DNA of 64,000 nucleotides from Alphaproteobacteria bacterium (GTDB lineage Bacteria > Pseudomonadota > Alphaproteobacteria > Sphingomonadales > Sphingomonadaceae). Below, in pieces: positions 1 through 9,732 of the stretch. A model generated the notes under the pieces. The model saw only the letters and a list, made by a program, of their open reading frames with translations. It was not told the origin of the DNA and searched no databases. Every line of letters begins with the position of its first letter. The stretch's first letter is position 1. Both the position numbers and the translations under genes were made by a program. The stretch is taken from the NCBI GenBank assembly GCA_018970445.1, contig JAGWWF010000019.1, positions 1 to 64,000 on the forward strand. Direction: 5' to 3'.

Positions 1-82
1 AGCGGCCCGGCTCAGCGCTCGCTTCGCTTGGACGCACCCGATCGGGTGCGCCACGGCGCTCACTCACTCGTGCCGGGCCGCT
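1..82. repeat. Nested inverted repeat at window edge
   Basis: An 11-base arm at 1-11 is the exact reverse complement of 72-82, and inside it lies a perfect 18-bp palindrome at 33-50 (CGCACCCGATCGGGTGCG). The whole stretch can fold into a branched structure. There is no T-run that would make it a clear terminator. It could be the end of an upstream element or a dispersed repeat; the window edge prevents deciding. Confidence 0.4.
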
Positions 83-159
83 CCGGGCCGTGCCGGGGCA
101 TGGAATCAATGGGTCCTGACCCTAGGCCGATCGTGGCGGGCTGTCACGCGGGGGCGGCC

Positions 160-1845
160 GTGAGGCGCACCCTGCTGCTGGGGCTGGATGGCCTGTGCTG
201 GCCCGGCCTTGTGGCGGCGCGGCGGCAGGGGCTGGTGCCCAATCTGGCGCGGCTGGCCGATGGCGGTGCCACCGGCCTGTTGTGCGGCGTGCCGATGCTG
301 GGCCGGATGGGCGCGGCGGGCAGCATTGCCACCGGCCACTGGCCCGAAGACAGCGGCCTGTGGCACGACAGCGAACGCTGGGCCGGCGGCATCCGCCCTG
401 TCACCATGGCCAGCTGGCGGCGGCCACCGGCCTGGGCGGCGCTGGCGGCGGCCGGTGTGGCCACGGCCGGCGTGGGCTGGCCGGGCAGCGCGCCGGGGGC
501 GGCGGCATGCCATGTCGATGATCGCTTTGCCCTGATCAACGGCCAGACCGAAGCCGGCTGGGCGCTGCCGCCCGATTGCTGCCCGCCGGCCTGGCGGCCC
601 GAGGTGGCGGGCCGCCGCGTTCACCCATCGGCGATTGCCACGGCGCATCTGCTGCCGCTGGTGGATGTGGCGGCGGTGGATCAGAACAGCAGTGACGGGC
701 TGGTGCAGCTGGCCACCGGCCTGGCGATGGCGGCCAGCGTGCAGGGCGTGGCGGCCTGGCTGCTGCACGATCAGCGCGCCGATTGTGCCGCCGTGTGGCT
801 GCGCTGGCTGGGCGATGTGCGGGCGGTGGCCACCGATGCGCCGCCGCCCTGGCACCGGGTCGAACCCGGCGCCTGGCAGTTTCTGGACATGGTGGTGGGA
901 TCGCTGGCGGCGGTGGCGGCGGACCGGCAGATGTTGATCGTGGGCAGCGGCTGGCGCGACGCGCCGGGTGTGCTGCTGGCAACCGGCGGCGGCATCGGCG
1001 CGCAGGCATTGCCGGCGGCGCGGCTGATCGATGTGGCGCCAACGCTGCTGGCGGCGCACGGCCTGCACGATCCGGCCCTGCCCGGCCGGGCGCTGGCGCT
1101 GTGGCCGGGGGCCGCGCTGCGGCCGGTGGCAACGCCGGCCTTGCCGGTGGCGGACGACGCGGCGGCGGCGGAGGCCGCCCGCCTGTTGGCCCCGCTGATC
1201 GCTGAAGGGCATGTGCCGCTGCCGGAACCGCCGCCGGCGTGGACGGTGCAGCGGCTGCTGGGCCTGGGCCGCATGCTGCTGCCGCGCGATGCGGCCCGGG
1301 CGCAAACCCTGGCCGATGCCGCGCTGGCGCTGCTGCCCGATCATGTGGATGTGTTGACCTTGAAAGCCTGGTGCCGGCTGGCGGCGCGCGATGCGGCCGG
1401 GCTGGATGCCATCGGGCAGCGGCTGGCCGTGCTGGCACCCGATCGGCCCTGGGCCGCGGTGGCGCGCGGCGCGGCGGCGGCGCTGGCAGGCAATCTGGCG
1501 CTGGCGCGGCCCTGGCTGGAGGCGGCGGCCCAAGGCGATGGCGAAAGCCGGCTGCGCGCGGCGCAGGGCTGGCTGCACCTGAACCATGCCGCCACGGCAC
1601 GGCCGATGCTGGCCCGGCTGGTGGCGCAATGGCCGCACCGGATCGATGCCCGGCTGGCGCTGGCGCAGGCGGCGCAGGCGCTGGGCGACATGGCGGATGC
1701 CGAAGCGCAATTGCGGGCCGCGATTGCGATCGATCCGTTCGATGCGGCGCTGTGGGGGGCACTGGAATCGCTGCTGGCCAGCCTGGGCCGCCGGCCGGAT
1801 GCCGATCAGGTGGCCGGAATCGCGGCGCAACTGCGCGGGCAATGA
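160..1845 (+). CDS. Alkaline-phosphatase-superfamily/TPR protein, probably degenerate
   Basis: The N-terminal half looks like the type I phosphodiesterase/AlkP fold: an early GLDG strand (about residues 8-11), the NLARLADGGATGLLCG stretch, and the late IDVAPTLLAAHGL...PGRAL motif. The C-terminal 200 residues are alanine-rich helical repeats of TPR type ending in AEAQLRAAIAIDPFDAALWGAL. No signal peptide or membrane segment is visible. The usual SDHG metal ligands appear as VGSG (about residues 261-264), so catalysis is doubtful. GTG at 160 is preferred because it begins just before the first conserved strand. In-frame ATGs at 28, 100 and 109 would only add unconserved residues. The substrate is unknown. 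Confidence 0.75.
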   Translation: MRRTLLLGLDGLCWPGLVAARRQGLVPNLARLADGGATGLLCGVPMLGRMGAAGSIATGHWPEDSGLWHDSERWAGGIRPVTMASWRRPPAWAALAAAGVATAGVGWPGSAPGAAACHVDDRFALINGQTEAGWALPPDCCPPAWRPEVAGRRVHPSAIATAHLLPLVDVAAVDQNSSDGLVQLATGLAMAASVQGVAAWLLHDQRADCAAVWLRWLGDVRAVATDAPPPWHRVEPGAWQFLDMVVGSLAAVAADRQMLIVGSGWRDAPGVLLATGGGIGAQALPAARLIDVAPTLLAAHGLHDPALPGRALALWPGAALRPVATPALPVADDAAAAEAARLLAPLIAEGHVPLPEPPPAWTVQRLLGLGRMLLPRDAARAQTLADAALALLPDHVDVLTLKAWCRLAARDAAGLDAIGQRLAVLAPDRPWAAVARGAAAALAGNLALARPWLEAAAQGDGESRLRAAQGWLHLNHAATARPMLARLVAQWPHRIDARLALAQAAQALGDMADAEAQLRAAIAIDPFDAALWGALESLLASLGRRPDADQVAGIAAQLRGQ

Positions 1846-1937
1846 TCGGGCGCTGCTGTGGCATGGCGGCCGTGCAAATCCCTTGCCCCGATGCCCCCGC
1901 AATTCTATCGCTATCGAACGATCTGGGGGCACAGGCG

Positions 1938-4211
1938 ATGAGCAGCACAAGCGATGACAAGATGGGCGGCGATTTTGGCGACCGCGAGGCGCTGATCTAT
2001 CACCGCAGCGGCAAGGCCGGGAAGATCGAGATTGTCGCCTGCAAGCCGATGGCGACGCAGCGCGATCTGTCGCTGGCCTATTCCCCCGGTGTGGCAGCGC
2101 CGGTGCGCGCCATCGCGGCTGATCCCGACAGCGCCTATGATTACACGATCAAGGGCAATCTGGTGGCCGTCATCTCCAACGGCACCGCCATCCTGGGCCT
2201 GGGCAATCTGGGCGCGCTGGCATCAAAGCCGGTGATGGAGGGCAAGGCGGTGCTGTTCAAGCGCTTTGCCGATATCGATTCCATCGATCTGGAAGTGGCG
2301 ACCGAGGATGTCGACCGGTTCATCGCCTGTGTGGAGCTGCTGGAGCCGTCGTTCGGGGGGATCAACCTTGAAGATATCAAGGCCCCGGAATGTTTCATCA
2401 TCGAAACCACGCTGAAGGAGCGGATGAACATTCCGGTGTTCCATGATGATCAGCATGGCACTGCGATCGTGGCCGCCGCCGGCCTGCTCAATGCCCTGCA
2501 TCTGACCGGGCGGCGGCCGGAAGACGTGAAGATGGTGGTGAACGGCGCCGGCGCGGCCGCGATTGCCTGCACCGAACTGATCAAGCTGTCGGGCGTGAAG
2601 AATGTCATCATGTGTGACACCTCCGGCGTGATTTACGTGGGCCGGCAAAAGGGCATGAACCAGTGGAAATCCGCCCACGCCGCCATCACCGACGCGCGCA
2701 GCCTGGAAGAGGCGATGGTGGGCGCGGACGTGTTTCTGGGCCTGTCCCAGAAAGGCGCGGTGACGCCTGAAATGGTGGCCGGCATGGCTGCCAATCCAAT
2801 CATCTTTGCCATGGCCAATCCCGATCCGGAAATCACCCCCGAAGAGGTGGCCAGCGTGCGCAGCGATGCCATCGTGGCGACCGGGCGCAGCGATTATCCC
2901 AACCAGGTCAACAATGTCCTGTGCTTCCCCTATCTGTTCCGGGGCGCGCTGGATGTGCGGGCCACCGCCATCAACGAAGCGATGAAGCTGGCCGCGGCCA
3001 ATGCCATCGCCAGCCTGGCGCGCATGCCGGTGCCCGATGAGGTGGCCGCGGCCTATGGCGGCAAGGCCCGCGTGTTCGGCCCGGAATATATCATCCCGGC
3101 GCCGTTCGATCCGCGCCTGATCGAACATGTGCCCACCGCCGTGGCCAAGGCTGCCATGGCATCGGGCGTGGCGAAGAAGCCGTTCTTTGACGAGGATGCC
3201 TATCGGCAGGAACTGCGCGGGCGGCTGAACCCCACCACGTCGATCCTGCAGGGTGCGATCGAAAGCGCCCGGCAGCGCCCGCGCCGCGCGGTGTTTGCCG
3301 AAGCCGAACAGGAAGTGGTGCTGCGCGCCGCCGTCAACTGGAAGAACAGCGGCTATGGCACCCCGGTGCTGGTGGGCCGCGAAGAGCCGGTGCGCGAGGG
3401 CCTGGCGCGGCTGGGCGTGGAGGATATCGACAGTTTCGAGATCCACAACAGCGCCAAATCCCCGCTGGTGCCGCGCATGGTGGATCATCTTTATGCCCGG
3501 GTGCAGCGGCGCGGCATGTTGCACCGCGATGTGCAGCGGCTGGTGAACCATGAACGCAATGTGTTCGGCGCGCTGCTGGTGGCCCTGGGCGAAGCCGATC
3601 TGATGCTGACCGGTGTCACCCGCAATTTTGCCACCACCTATCGCCAGGTGCGGCAGGTGATCGATCCGGTGCCCGGCCACCGCCCGTTCGGCATCCACAT
3701 GCTGGTGGGCAAGCAGCAGACGATCTTTGTGGCCGATACCACGGTGACGGAACGGCCGACCGCGCAAACCCTGGCCGGCATCGCGATCGAGACCGCGGCC
3801 GTGGCCCGCCGGCTGGGCCAGGAGCCGCGCGTGGCCTTCCTGTCCTATTCCAATTTCGGCAATCCGCGCGGCGAATTTGTCGACAATGTGCGCGGCGCGG
3901 TGGAGTTGCTGGATCAGCGCCAGGTCGGCTTTGAATATGAAGGCGAAATGTCGGCCGATGTCGCGCTCAACCCGGCGATGCGGGCGCAATATCCGTTCAA
4001 CCGCCTGTCGGGCCCGGCCAATGTGCTGATCATGCCCGGCCTGCACAGCGCCAACATCGCCGCCAAGCTGATCAAGGAAGTGGCCAACCTGCGCGTGGTT
4101 GGCCCGATGCTGGTGAACATGAGCCAGCCGGTGCAGATCGTGCCGATGAACAGCAGCGCCAGCGACATCGTCACGCTGGGGGTGCTGGCATCGACGGGCG
4201 TGGTGTGTTGA
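1938..4211 (+). CDS. maeB: NADP-dependent malic enzyme with phosphotransacetylase-like C-terminus
   Basis: Decarboxylates malate to pyruvate, giving NADPH in the cytoplasm. The protein is 757 residues, the usual length for MaeB. The malic-enzyme N-domain carries [13 protein letters not shown] and [10 protein letters not shown], the NAD(P) domain carries NGAGAAAIA, and the last 320 residues are the phosphate acetyl/butyryltransferase-like domain typical of MaeB, which in characterised members is regulatory rather than transacetylating. ATG 1938 is chosen because the conserved sequence begins about ten codons later; the reading frame stays open far upstream but that part overlaps the preceding gene. 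The next gene starts 7 bases after the stop. Confidence 0.95.
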   Translation: MSSTSDDKMGGDFGDREALIYHRSGKAGKIEIVACKPMATQRDLSLAYSPGVAAPVRAIAADPDSAYDYTIKGNLVAVISNGTAILGLGNLGALASKPVMEGKAVLFKRFADIDSIDLEVATEDVDRFIACVELLEPSFGGINLEDIKAPECFIIETTLKERMNIPVFHDDQHGTAIVAAAGLLNALHLTGRRPEDVKMVVNGAGAAAIACTELIKLSGVKNVIMCDTSGVIYVGRQKGMNQWKSAHAAITDARSLEEAMVGADVFLGLSQKGAVTPEMVAGMAANPIIFAMANPDPEITPEEVASVRSDAIVATGRSDYPNQVNNVLCFPYLFRGALDVRATAINEAMKLAAANAIASLARMPVPDEVAAAYGGKARVFGPEYIIPAPFDPRLIEHVPTAVAKAAMASGVAKKPFFDEDAYRQELRGRLNPTTSILQGAIESARQRPRRAVFAEAEQEVVLRAAVNWKNSGYGTPVLVGREEPVREGLARLGVEDIDSFEIHNSAKSPLVPRMVDHLYARVQRRGMLHRDVQRLVNHERNVFGALLVALGEADLMLTGVTRNFATTYRQVRQVIDPVPGHRPFGIHMLVGKQQTIFVADTTVTERPTAQTLAGIAIETAAVARRLGQEPRVAFLSYSNFGNPRGEFVDNVRGAVELLDQRQVGFEYEGEMSADVALNPAMRAQYPFNRLSGPANVLIMPGLHSANIAAKLIKEVANLRVVGPMLVNMSQPVQIVPMNSSASDIVTLGVLASTGVVC

Positions 4212-4218
4212 GGGGGGC

Positions 4219-4986
4219 GTGCTGAAACCGCCCGTTCTGCTGATCCACGGCATGTGGTCCACCCCGGCCACATTCGATCGGCTGCGCCCCGTGCTGGAGG
4301 CGGCGGGCCATGAAACCCATGCGCCGGCGCTGTTGTTTCACGATCGGCCGGTGGGCCTGCCGCCGGCGCCGGGCCTGCGCGATCTGCCGATCCGCGCCTA
4401 TGTCGATCAGCTGGAGGCCGAGGCGCTGAAGCTGGGGGCGCCGCCGATCATCCTGGGCCATTCGATGGGTGGCCTGTTGGCGCAGTTGCTCGGCGCCCGC
4501 ATCGATCATGCCGGGCTGGTGCTGCTGTCGCCAGCGGCGGCGGCCAATGCCCAGAGTTTCAGCCTTGATCCGTTCAAGACGCTGAAGAATGTCATCCTGA
4601 AATGGGGCTGGTGGGACGAGCCGACCCTGTGTGACGAGGCCGGCGCGCGCTGGGGCATCTTCAACGGCGTGCCCGAAGCGGTGACCCGCGCCGAAATCGC
4701 CGCGCTGGTGTGGGACAGTGGCCGGGTGCTGGCCGAAATGGCGCTGCCGCCCGCCTTTGGCCGCACCACGCAGGTGGATTATGCCCGGCTGGACCGGCCG
4801 GCGCTGGTGGTGGTGGGCAGCGATGATCGCATCACCCCGCCCGGCATCGCGCGGGCAACGGCGCGCAATCTGGCCGGCACCGTGGATTATCACGAGCTGC
4901 CCGGCGCACCGCACTGGATCTTCTGGGGCGAACTGGAACGGCAGGTGGCGGCCATGGTGGTGGAGTGGCTGGCGGGCCTGCATTGA
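4219..4986 (+). CDS. Alpha/beta hydrolase
   Basis: A 255-residue cytoplasmic alpha/beta-hydrolase of the lipase/lysophospholipase-like group. The catalytic triad is visible: Ser82 in GHSMGG, Asp in VVGSDDRI, and His in PGAPHW near the C-terminus; LIHGMW near residue 8 forms the oxyanion region. GTG 4219 is the only start close to the conserved LLIHG strand. The gene follows maeB by 7 bases and overlaps queG, so it is probably co-transcribed. The substrate cannot be told from sequence. Confidence 0.85.
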   Translation: MLKPPVLLIHGMWSTPATFDRLRPVLEAAGHETHAPALLFHDRPVGLPPAPGLRDLPIRAYVDQLEAEALKLGAPPIILGHSMGGLLAQLLGARIDHAGLVLLSPAAAANAQSFSLDPFKTLKNVILKWGWWDEPTLCDEAGARWGIFNGVPEAVTRAEIAALVWDSGRVLAEMALPPAFGRTTQVDYARLDRPALVVVGSDDRITPPGIARATARNLAGTVDYHELPGAPHWIFWGELERQVAAMVVEWLAGLH

Positions 4987-6008
4987 TCGCGGCATTGAAA
5001 GCCCAGGCGCTTGGCCTGGGCTTTGCCGATGTGGGCATTTGCGCCGCCGATGCGGTGCCGCAGGCCGGGCAGCGGCTGCGGGCCTGGCTGGAGGCTGGCT
5101 GCCACGGCGACATGATCTGGATGGAAGCCCGCGCGGACGAGCGGGCCAGTCCGAACGGCCTGTGGCCGGCGGTGAAGAGCGTGATCATGCTGGGCACCAG
5201 CTATGCCCCGGCGCTCGATCCCCTGCGGCTGGCCGGGGTGGGCGATACCGGGGTGATCAGCGTTTACGCCTGGAACCGGGATTATCATGATCTGATCAAG
5301 AAGCGGCTGAAGGCGCTGGCGCGCTGGCTGGTGGCCGAGGCTGGCGGGGATCTGAAGCTGTTTGTCGATACCGCGCCGGTGATGGAAAAACCGCTGGCTG
5401 CCGCCGCCGGGCTGGGCTGGCAGGGCAAGCACACCAATCTGGTCAGCCGCCGCCACGGATCGTGGCTGTTTCTGGGGGCGATCTACACCACGCTGGAACT
5501 GCCGGCGGATGGCGCCCACGCGGATCGCTGCGGCAGTTGCACCCGCTGCCAGACGGCCTGCCCCACCAACGCCTTTCCCGCGCCCTATCGCCTCGATGCG
5601 CGGCGCTGCCTGGCCTATCTCACCATCGAACATGCCGGGCCGATCCCGGAGGAATTCCGCCGACCCATGGCCAATCGCATCTATGGCTGCGATGATTGCC
5701 TGGCCGTGTGCCCGTGGAACCGCTTTGCGAAAGCGACGCAGGAACCGGCCTTCCTGCCGCGCGCCGAACTGACCGCGCCGAAGCTGGCGGCGTTGCTCAG
5801 CCTTGACGATGCCGCGTTCCGGGCGCTGTTTGCCGGCAGCGCCATCAAGCGCATCGGGGTGAAGCGGTTCATCCGCAACTGCCTGTATGCGGCCGGCAAC
5901 AGTGGCGATGCAGCGTTGATCCCCCACGTGGCGGCGCATCTGGGCAGTGATGATGCAGTGGTGGCCGAAGCGGCGGCCTGGGCGATGCAGCAACTGGAGG
6001 CAGCATGA
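4965..6008 (+). CDS. queG: Epoxyqueuosine reductase
   Basis: Last step of queuosine synthesis: reduces epoxyqueuosine to queuosine in the wobble position of GUN-decoding tRNAs, using cobalamin and two [4Fe-4S] clusters. Both cluster motifs are present: [14 protein letters not shown] near residue 189 and [11 protein letters not shown] near 242. The N-terminal cobalamin domain ([24 protein letters not shown]) and a C-terminal HEAT-like tail are also seen. Start is GTG 4965 or TTG 4983; the latter overlaps the upstream stop codon. The 3' end overlaps the nitrilase start (ATGA). Confidence 0.93.
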   Translation: MAGGPALIAALKAQALGLGFADVGICAADAVPQAGQRLRAWLEAGCHGDMIWMEARADERASPNGLWPAVKSVIMLGTSYAPALDPLRLAGVGDTGVISVYAWNRDYHDLIKKRLKALARWLVAEAGGDLKLFVDTAPVMEKPLAAAAGLGWQGKHTNLVSRRHGSWLFLGAIYTTLELPADGAHADRCGSCTRCQTACPTNAFPAPYRLDARRCLAYLTIEHAGPIPEEFRRPMANRIYGCDDCLAVCPWNRFAKATQEPAFLPRAELTAPKLAALLSLDDAAFRALFAGSAIKRIGVKRFIRNCLYAAGNSGDAALIPHVAAHLGSDDAVVAEAAAWAMQQLEAA

Positions 6009-6925
6009 CGGGGATGCGCGGCACGGCGCGGCTGGCGGCGTTGCAGATCGGCAGCCGGGCGACGACGGCAGACACGCTGGCGGCGCTGCTGGACTGGCGC
6101 GATGAACTGAAGGCGGCGCGGCCCGACCTGCTGGTGCTGCCCGAAGCGCTGCTGGGCGGATATCCCAAGGGGGCGGATTTCGGTGTGCGGCTGGGCTATC
6201 GCACGGCCGCCGGGCGCGATGCGTTTCGGCGTTACTGGGAACAGGCCATCGATCTGGACGGGCCGGAGGTGGCGGCGCTGGGCGCGCTGGCGGCCGATAT
6301 CGGCTGCACGATGGTGGTGGGGGCGATTGTGCGCCGGGGCGCGACGCTGCATTGCTGCGCGCTGCATCTTGCGCCCGATGGGCGGCTGGCCGGCCAGCGC
6401 AGCAAGTTGAAACCAACGGCGGCCGAACGGCTGGTGTGGGGCGAAGGCGGGCCGGACGACGTGTGCACCTTCGACAGCCCGATTGGCCGCATCGCCCCGG
6501 TGATCTGCTGGGAAAATTACATGCCGCTGTTCCGGGCGGCGCTGTATGAACAGGGCATCACCCTGTGGGCCGCGCCCACGGTGGACGAACGGCCGCAGTG
6601 GGACATCACCATGCGCCACATCGCCCTGGAAAGCCGCTGTTTCCTGATCAGCGCCTGCCAGTGGCAACCGCCGGCACACACCGCACTGGGCGAGGCCATC
6701 ACCCTGATCGACCGCGCCGCCGATGTGCCGCTGATTGGCGGCGGCAGCCTGATCGTCTCGCCCATGGGCGAGGTGCTGGCCGGGCCGCTGCGTGGGCACG
6801 AGGGGCTGATCATGGCCGAGGTCGATCTGGCCGACATCGTGCGCGCCCGTTTTGATTTCGATGCCGCCGGCCATTATGCCCGGCCCGACATCTTCCGGCT
6901 GGACGTGACGCCCCCGACACGCTGA
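6005..6925 (+). CDS. Nitrilase (carbon-nitrogen hydrolase family)
   Basis: Converts a nitrile to the acid plus ammonia, or a related C-N bond cleavage. All three catalytic residues of the family are in place: Glu47 in [13 protein letters not shown], Lys134 in RSKLKPT, and Cys168 in [16 protein letters not shown]. The WGEG and [10 protein letters not shown] context is that of true aliphatic/aromatic nitrilases rather than amidases. The length of 306 residues is normal, though the C-terminal tail is short. It overlaps queG by 4 bases, suggesting translational coupling with an unrelated function. Confidence 0.88.
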   Translation: MTGMRGTARLAALQIGSRATTADTLAALLDWRDELKAARPDLLVLPEALLGGYPKGADFGVRLGYRTAAGRDAFRRYWEQAIDLDGPEVAALGALAADIGCTMVVGAIVRRGATLHCCALHLAPDGRLAGQRSKLKPTAAERLVWGEGGPDDVCTFDSPIGRIAPVICWENYMPLFRAALYEQGITLWAAPTVDERPQWDITMRHIALESRCFLISACQWQPPAHTALGEAITLIDRAADVPLIGGGSLIVSPMGEVLAGPLRGHEGLIMAEVDLADIVRARFDFDAAGHYARPDIFRLDVTPPTR

Positions 6926-6950
6926 AACTGCGGCCGCCAAGGAGAAATGC

Positions 6951-8510
6951 ATGACCGATTCCCTGTTCATCGGCCTGTCGGATCAGGATGCCCCGCAATC
7001 GCTGGTGCTGAAACGCGCCAACCGCCACGGCCTGATCGCCGGGGCGACCGGCACCGGCAAGACCGTCACGCTGCAGGGCCTGGCCGAAGGCTTCAGCAGG
7101 GCCGGGGTGCCGGTGTTTCTGGCCGATGTGAAGGGCGATATCGCCGGCATGGCCCGCGCCGGCAGCGAGGCAGCGGCCTGGACCGGCAAGCGCGCGCTGG
7201 AGCTGAAGATCGCCGATTATGACTGGGAAGCCATGCCGGTGGTGTTCTGGGATCTGTTCGGCGAACAGGGCCACCCGATCCGCACCACCATTTCCGAAAT
7301 GGGCCCGCTGCTGCTGTCGCGGCTGATGGGCTTGAACGACACGCAGGAAGGGGTGATGACCATCGCCTTCCGCTATGCCGACGACAACGACATGCTGCTG
7401 CTGGATCTGGAGGATCTGCAGGCGATGCTGGCCTTTGTGTCGGAGAACGCCGACGAATTGTCGGCCCGATATGGCAATGTCACCAAGGCCAGCGTGGGCA
7501 GCATCCAGCGGCAGCTGCTCACGCTCGACAGCCAGGGCGGCGCGGCCTTCTTTGGCGAGCCGGCGTTCGAGATCAGCGATTTCATTGCGCTGGACAGCAA
7601 GGGCCGCGGCCGGGTGAACATATTGGCGGCGGACAAGCTGATGCAATCGCCGCGCCTTTATGCCACCTTCCTGCTGTGGCTGTTGTCGGAACTGTTCGAA
7701 ACGCTGCCCGAGGTGGGCGATCCGGACAAGCCCCGGCTGGTGTTCTTCTTTGACGAGGCGCATCTGCTGTTCGACGAGGCGCCGGACGCGCTGATGGACA
7801 AGGTGGAACAGGTGGTGCGCCTGATCCGTTCGAAGGGCGTGGGCGTGTATTTCGTGACGCAGAACCCCATCGACATTCCCGAAAAGGTGGCGGGCCAGCT
7901 GGGCAACCGGGTGCAGCATGCGCTGCGCGCCTTCACCCCGCGCGATGCCCGCGCCATCAAGAGCGCTGCCGAAACCTTCCGGCCCAATCCGCGCCTGGAT
8001 GTGGCCGCGGTGATCACCGAAATGAAGGTGGGCGAGGCGCTGGTTTCCACCCTGATGCCCGATGGCGCCCCCAGCCCGGTGGAGCGCACCCGCATCGCGC
8101 CGCCGCGCAGCCGGGTGGGGCCGCTGACTTCGGGTGAGCGCATGGACGTGATCAACGCATCGCCGTTCGCGGGCAAGTATGAGGAGCGGGTGGACCGCGA
8201 ATCGGCTGCCGAACTGCTGGCGATGAAGCGCGAGGACAGCGCCGCCCAGGCCGCCGCCGACAAGCAGGCCGCGTTGCAGGCCAAGCTGGAAGCGCAGGCG
8301 GCGAAGGAAGAAGCAAAATTGCAGGCCATCCGCGCGCGCGAGGCAGCGCGGCTGGAAGCGGCCCGCGCCCGCGCCGCCGCCCGGCCGACCGCCACGCAAA
8401 AGGCCATCGAGGCGGCGGCGCGATCGGCCGCCAGCACCATCGGCCGGCAAGTGGCCGGCAGCCTGGGCAAGAGCCTGGTGCGCGGCATACTGGGCAGCCT
8501 GTTCAAATAG
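6951..8510 (+). CDS. HerA/YjgR-family ATPase (DUF853)
   Basis: A 519-residue P-loop ATPase of the helicase HerA-like C-terminal family. Walker A is GATGTGKT (31-38); Walker B is FFFDEAHLLF near 265, followed by FVTQNPIDIPEKV. The last 110 residues are an alanine/charged helical stretch, probably coiled coil, ending in GRQVAGSLGKSLVRGILGSLF. Good Shine-Dalgarno aaggaga at 6939-6945. The family's cellular role is not established; DNA translocation is inferred from homology only. It ends just before an inverted repeat. Confidence 0.88.
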   Translation: MTDSLFIGLSDQDAPQSLVLKRANRHGLIAGATGTGKTVTLQGLAEGFSRAGVPVFLADVKGDIAGMARAGSEAAAWTGKRALELKIADYDWEAMPVVFWDLFGEQGHPIRTTISEMGPLLLSRLMGLNDTQEGVMTIAFRYADDNDMLLLDLEDLQAMLAFVSENADELSARYGNVTKASVGSIQRQLLTLDSQGGAAFFGEPAFEISDFIALDSKGRGRVNILAADKLMQSPRLYATFLLWLLSELFETLPEVGDPDKPRLVFFFDEAHLLFDEAPDALMDKVEQVVRLIRSKGVGVYFVTQNPIDIPEKVAGQLGNRVQHALRAFTPRDARAIKSAAETFRPNPRLDVAAVITEMKVGEALVSTLMPDGAPSPVERTRIAPPRSRVGPLTSGERMDVINASPFAGKYEERVDRESAAELLAMKREDSAAQAAADKQAALQAKLEAQAAKEEAKLQAIRAREAARLEAARARAAARPTATQKAIEAAARSAASTIGRQVAGSLGKSLVRGILGSLFK

Positions 8511-8511
8511 G

Positions 8512-8626
8512 CTTCTCCCCTCCCTGCTTGCAGGGAGGAGCTGGGGGAGGGTGGTTTCTTGCACGCGCGGCGCGCGGGCGGTCAGACCCTCCCCCCGACC
8601 CCTCCCTTTGCACGGGAGGGGAGAAG
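8512..8626. repeat. Imperfect inverted repeat, REPIN-like family 2
   Basis: Two C/T-rich arms of about 40 bases (8512-8552 and 8586-8626) are imperfect reverse complements. The outer 13 bases, CTTCTCCCCTCCC and its complement, match exactly. Each arm contains its own short hairpin (for example CTCCCTGC/GCAGGGAG). It fills nearly the whole gap between two co-oriented genes and could act as a transcription terminator. This is a different family from the element near 45.3, 52.8 and 53.3 kb. Confidence 0.75.
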
Positions 8627-8652
8627 ATCATTCAAACCGGGGAGAAGACCAT

Positions 8653-9663
8653 ATGACCACCACCCGCCGCTGGCTGCTGAAATCCCGCCCGAACGGGCCG
8701 CTGCAGGACAGTGATTTCGAACTGGTCACGGTGCCGATGCCAGAGGTGGGCGACGGGCAGTTTCTGGTGCGCCTGACGCATTTTTCGTTCGATCCCACCC
8801 AGCGCGGCTGGCTGGGCGGCGATACCTATCTGCCGGCCGTGCCGATTGGCGGCGTGGTGCGCGCCGGCGGCATCGGCGAGGTGGTGGCCAGCCGGCATCC
8901 GGGCTTTGCCGTGGGCGATGTGGTGCAGGGCACGTTCGGCTGGCAGGAACATGCGCTGACCGACGGCACCACCGAAACCGGCCCGGTGACGAAGCTGCGC
9001 GCCGGCATCACGCCCGAACAGGCGCTGGGCGTGTTCGGTGTGACCGGCCTGACCGCCTGGTTCGGCCTGACCGAAATCGGCCAGCCCAGGGCGGGGGATA
9101 CGGTGCTGGTATCGGGCGCCGCCGGGGCCACCGGCAGCGTGGTGGTGCAGATCGCCAAGGCGCTGGGCTGCACGGTGATCGGCATTGCCGGTGGCCCGGA
9201 AAAATGCCGCTGGGTGGTGGAAACCGCAGGGGCTGATGCCTGCATCGATTATCGCGGCGGCAGCGTCGCGCGGCAGATCCGCCAGCATGCGCCCAGGGGC
9301 GTGAACGTGGTGTTTGAAAATGTCGGCGGCGAGATACTGGATGCGGCGCTGGCCAATCTGGCGCTCAATGCCCGCGTGGTGCTGTGCGGCGGCATTTCCA
9401 GTTACAACGACACCGCCGAAAGCCGGCAGCCGGGCCTGCGCAACTATATGAATCTCACCGTGATGCGCGGTCGCATGGAAGGCTTCATCGTGCTGGATTT
9501 TGCCAAACGCTATGGCGAGGGCGTGGCCGAACTGGCCAGGCTGATGGCGGCCGGCAAGCTGAAGACCGCCGAGGATGTGGCGCACGGCTTTGAACAATGC
9601 CCGGCAACGCTGCGCCGCCTGTTCGAAGGCAAGAATTTCGGCAAGCAGCTGCTGAAGGTCTGA
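8653..9663 (+). CDS. NADP-dependent MDR oxidoreductase (CurA/prostaglandin-reductase-like)
   Basis: A zinc-independent medium-chain dehydrogenase/reductase of 336 residues, like leukotriene B4 dehydrogenase or CurA enone reductases. The nucleotide site VSGAAGATGSVVVQIAKALG lies around residues 150-170, and FDPTQRGWL and YRGGSVARQI are typical of the group. It probably reduces an alpha,beta-unsaturated carbonyl with NADPH; the substrate is unknown. ATG 8653 has the purine-rich ggagaag just upstream. It is followed 69 bases later by an SDR gene on the same strand. Confidence 0.85.
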   Translation: MTTTRRWLLKSRPNGPLQDSDFELVTVPMPEVGDGQFLVRLTHFSFDPTQRGWLGGDTYLPAVPIGGVVRAGGIGEVVASRHPGFAVGDVVQGTFGWQEHALTDGTTETGPVTKLRAGITPEQALGVFGVTGLTAWFGLTEIGQPRAGDTVLVSGAAGATGSVVVQIAKALGCTVIGIAGGPEKCRWVVETAGADACIDYRGGSVARQIRQHAPRGVNVVFENVGGEILDAALANLALNARVVLCGGISSYNDTAESRQPGLRNYMNLTVMRGRMEGFIVLDFAKRYGEGVAELARLMAAGKLKTAEDVAHGFEQCPATLRRLFEGKNFGKQLLKV

Positions 9664-9732
9664 CACTCCCCATTGCGTGCGTTTCGCCGCTGCGGCCGGG
9701 GGCATAGGCTATGAGCGCAGGGGAGGAAAGGC

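Noticed and set aside
2223-4271. Long minus-strand open frame (682 codons) opposite maeB
   Set aside because: Its translation is His/Arg/Gly-rich with no family pattern, and maeB on the other strand is fully conserved. Such frames are expected in GC-rich codon usage.
8512-8626. Same repeat family as the 45/52/53 kb elements
   Set aside because: The arms share architecture but no sequence similarity.
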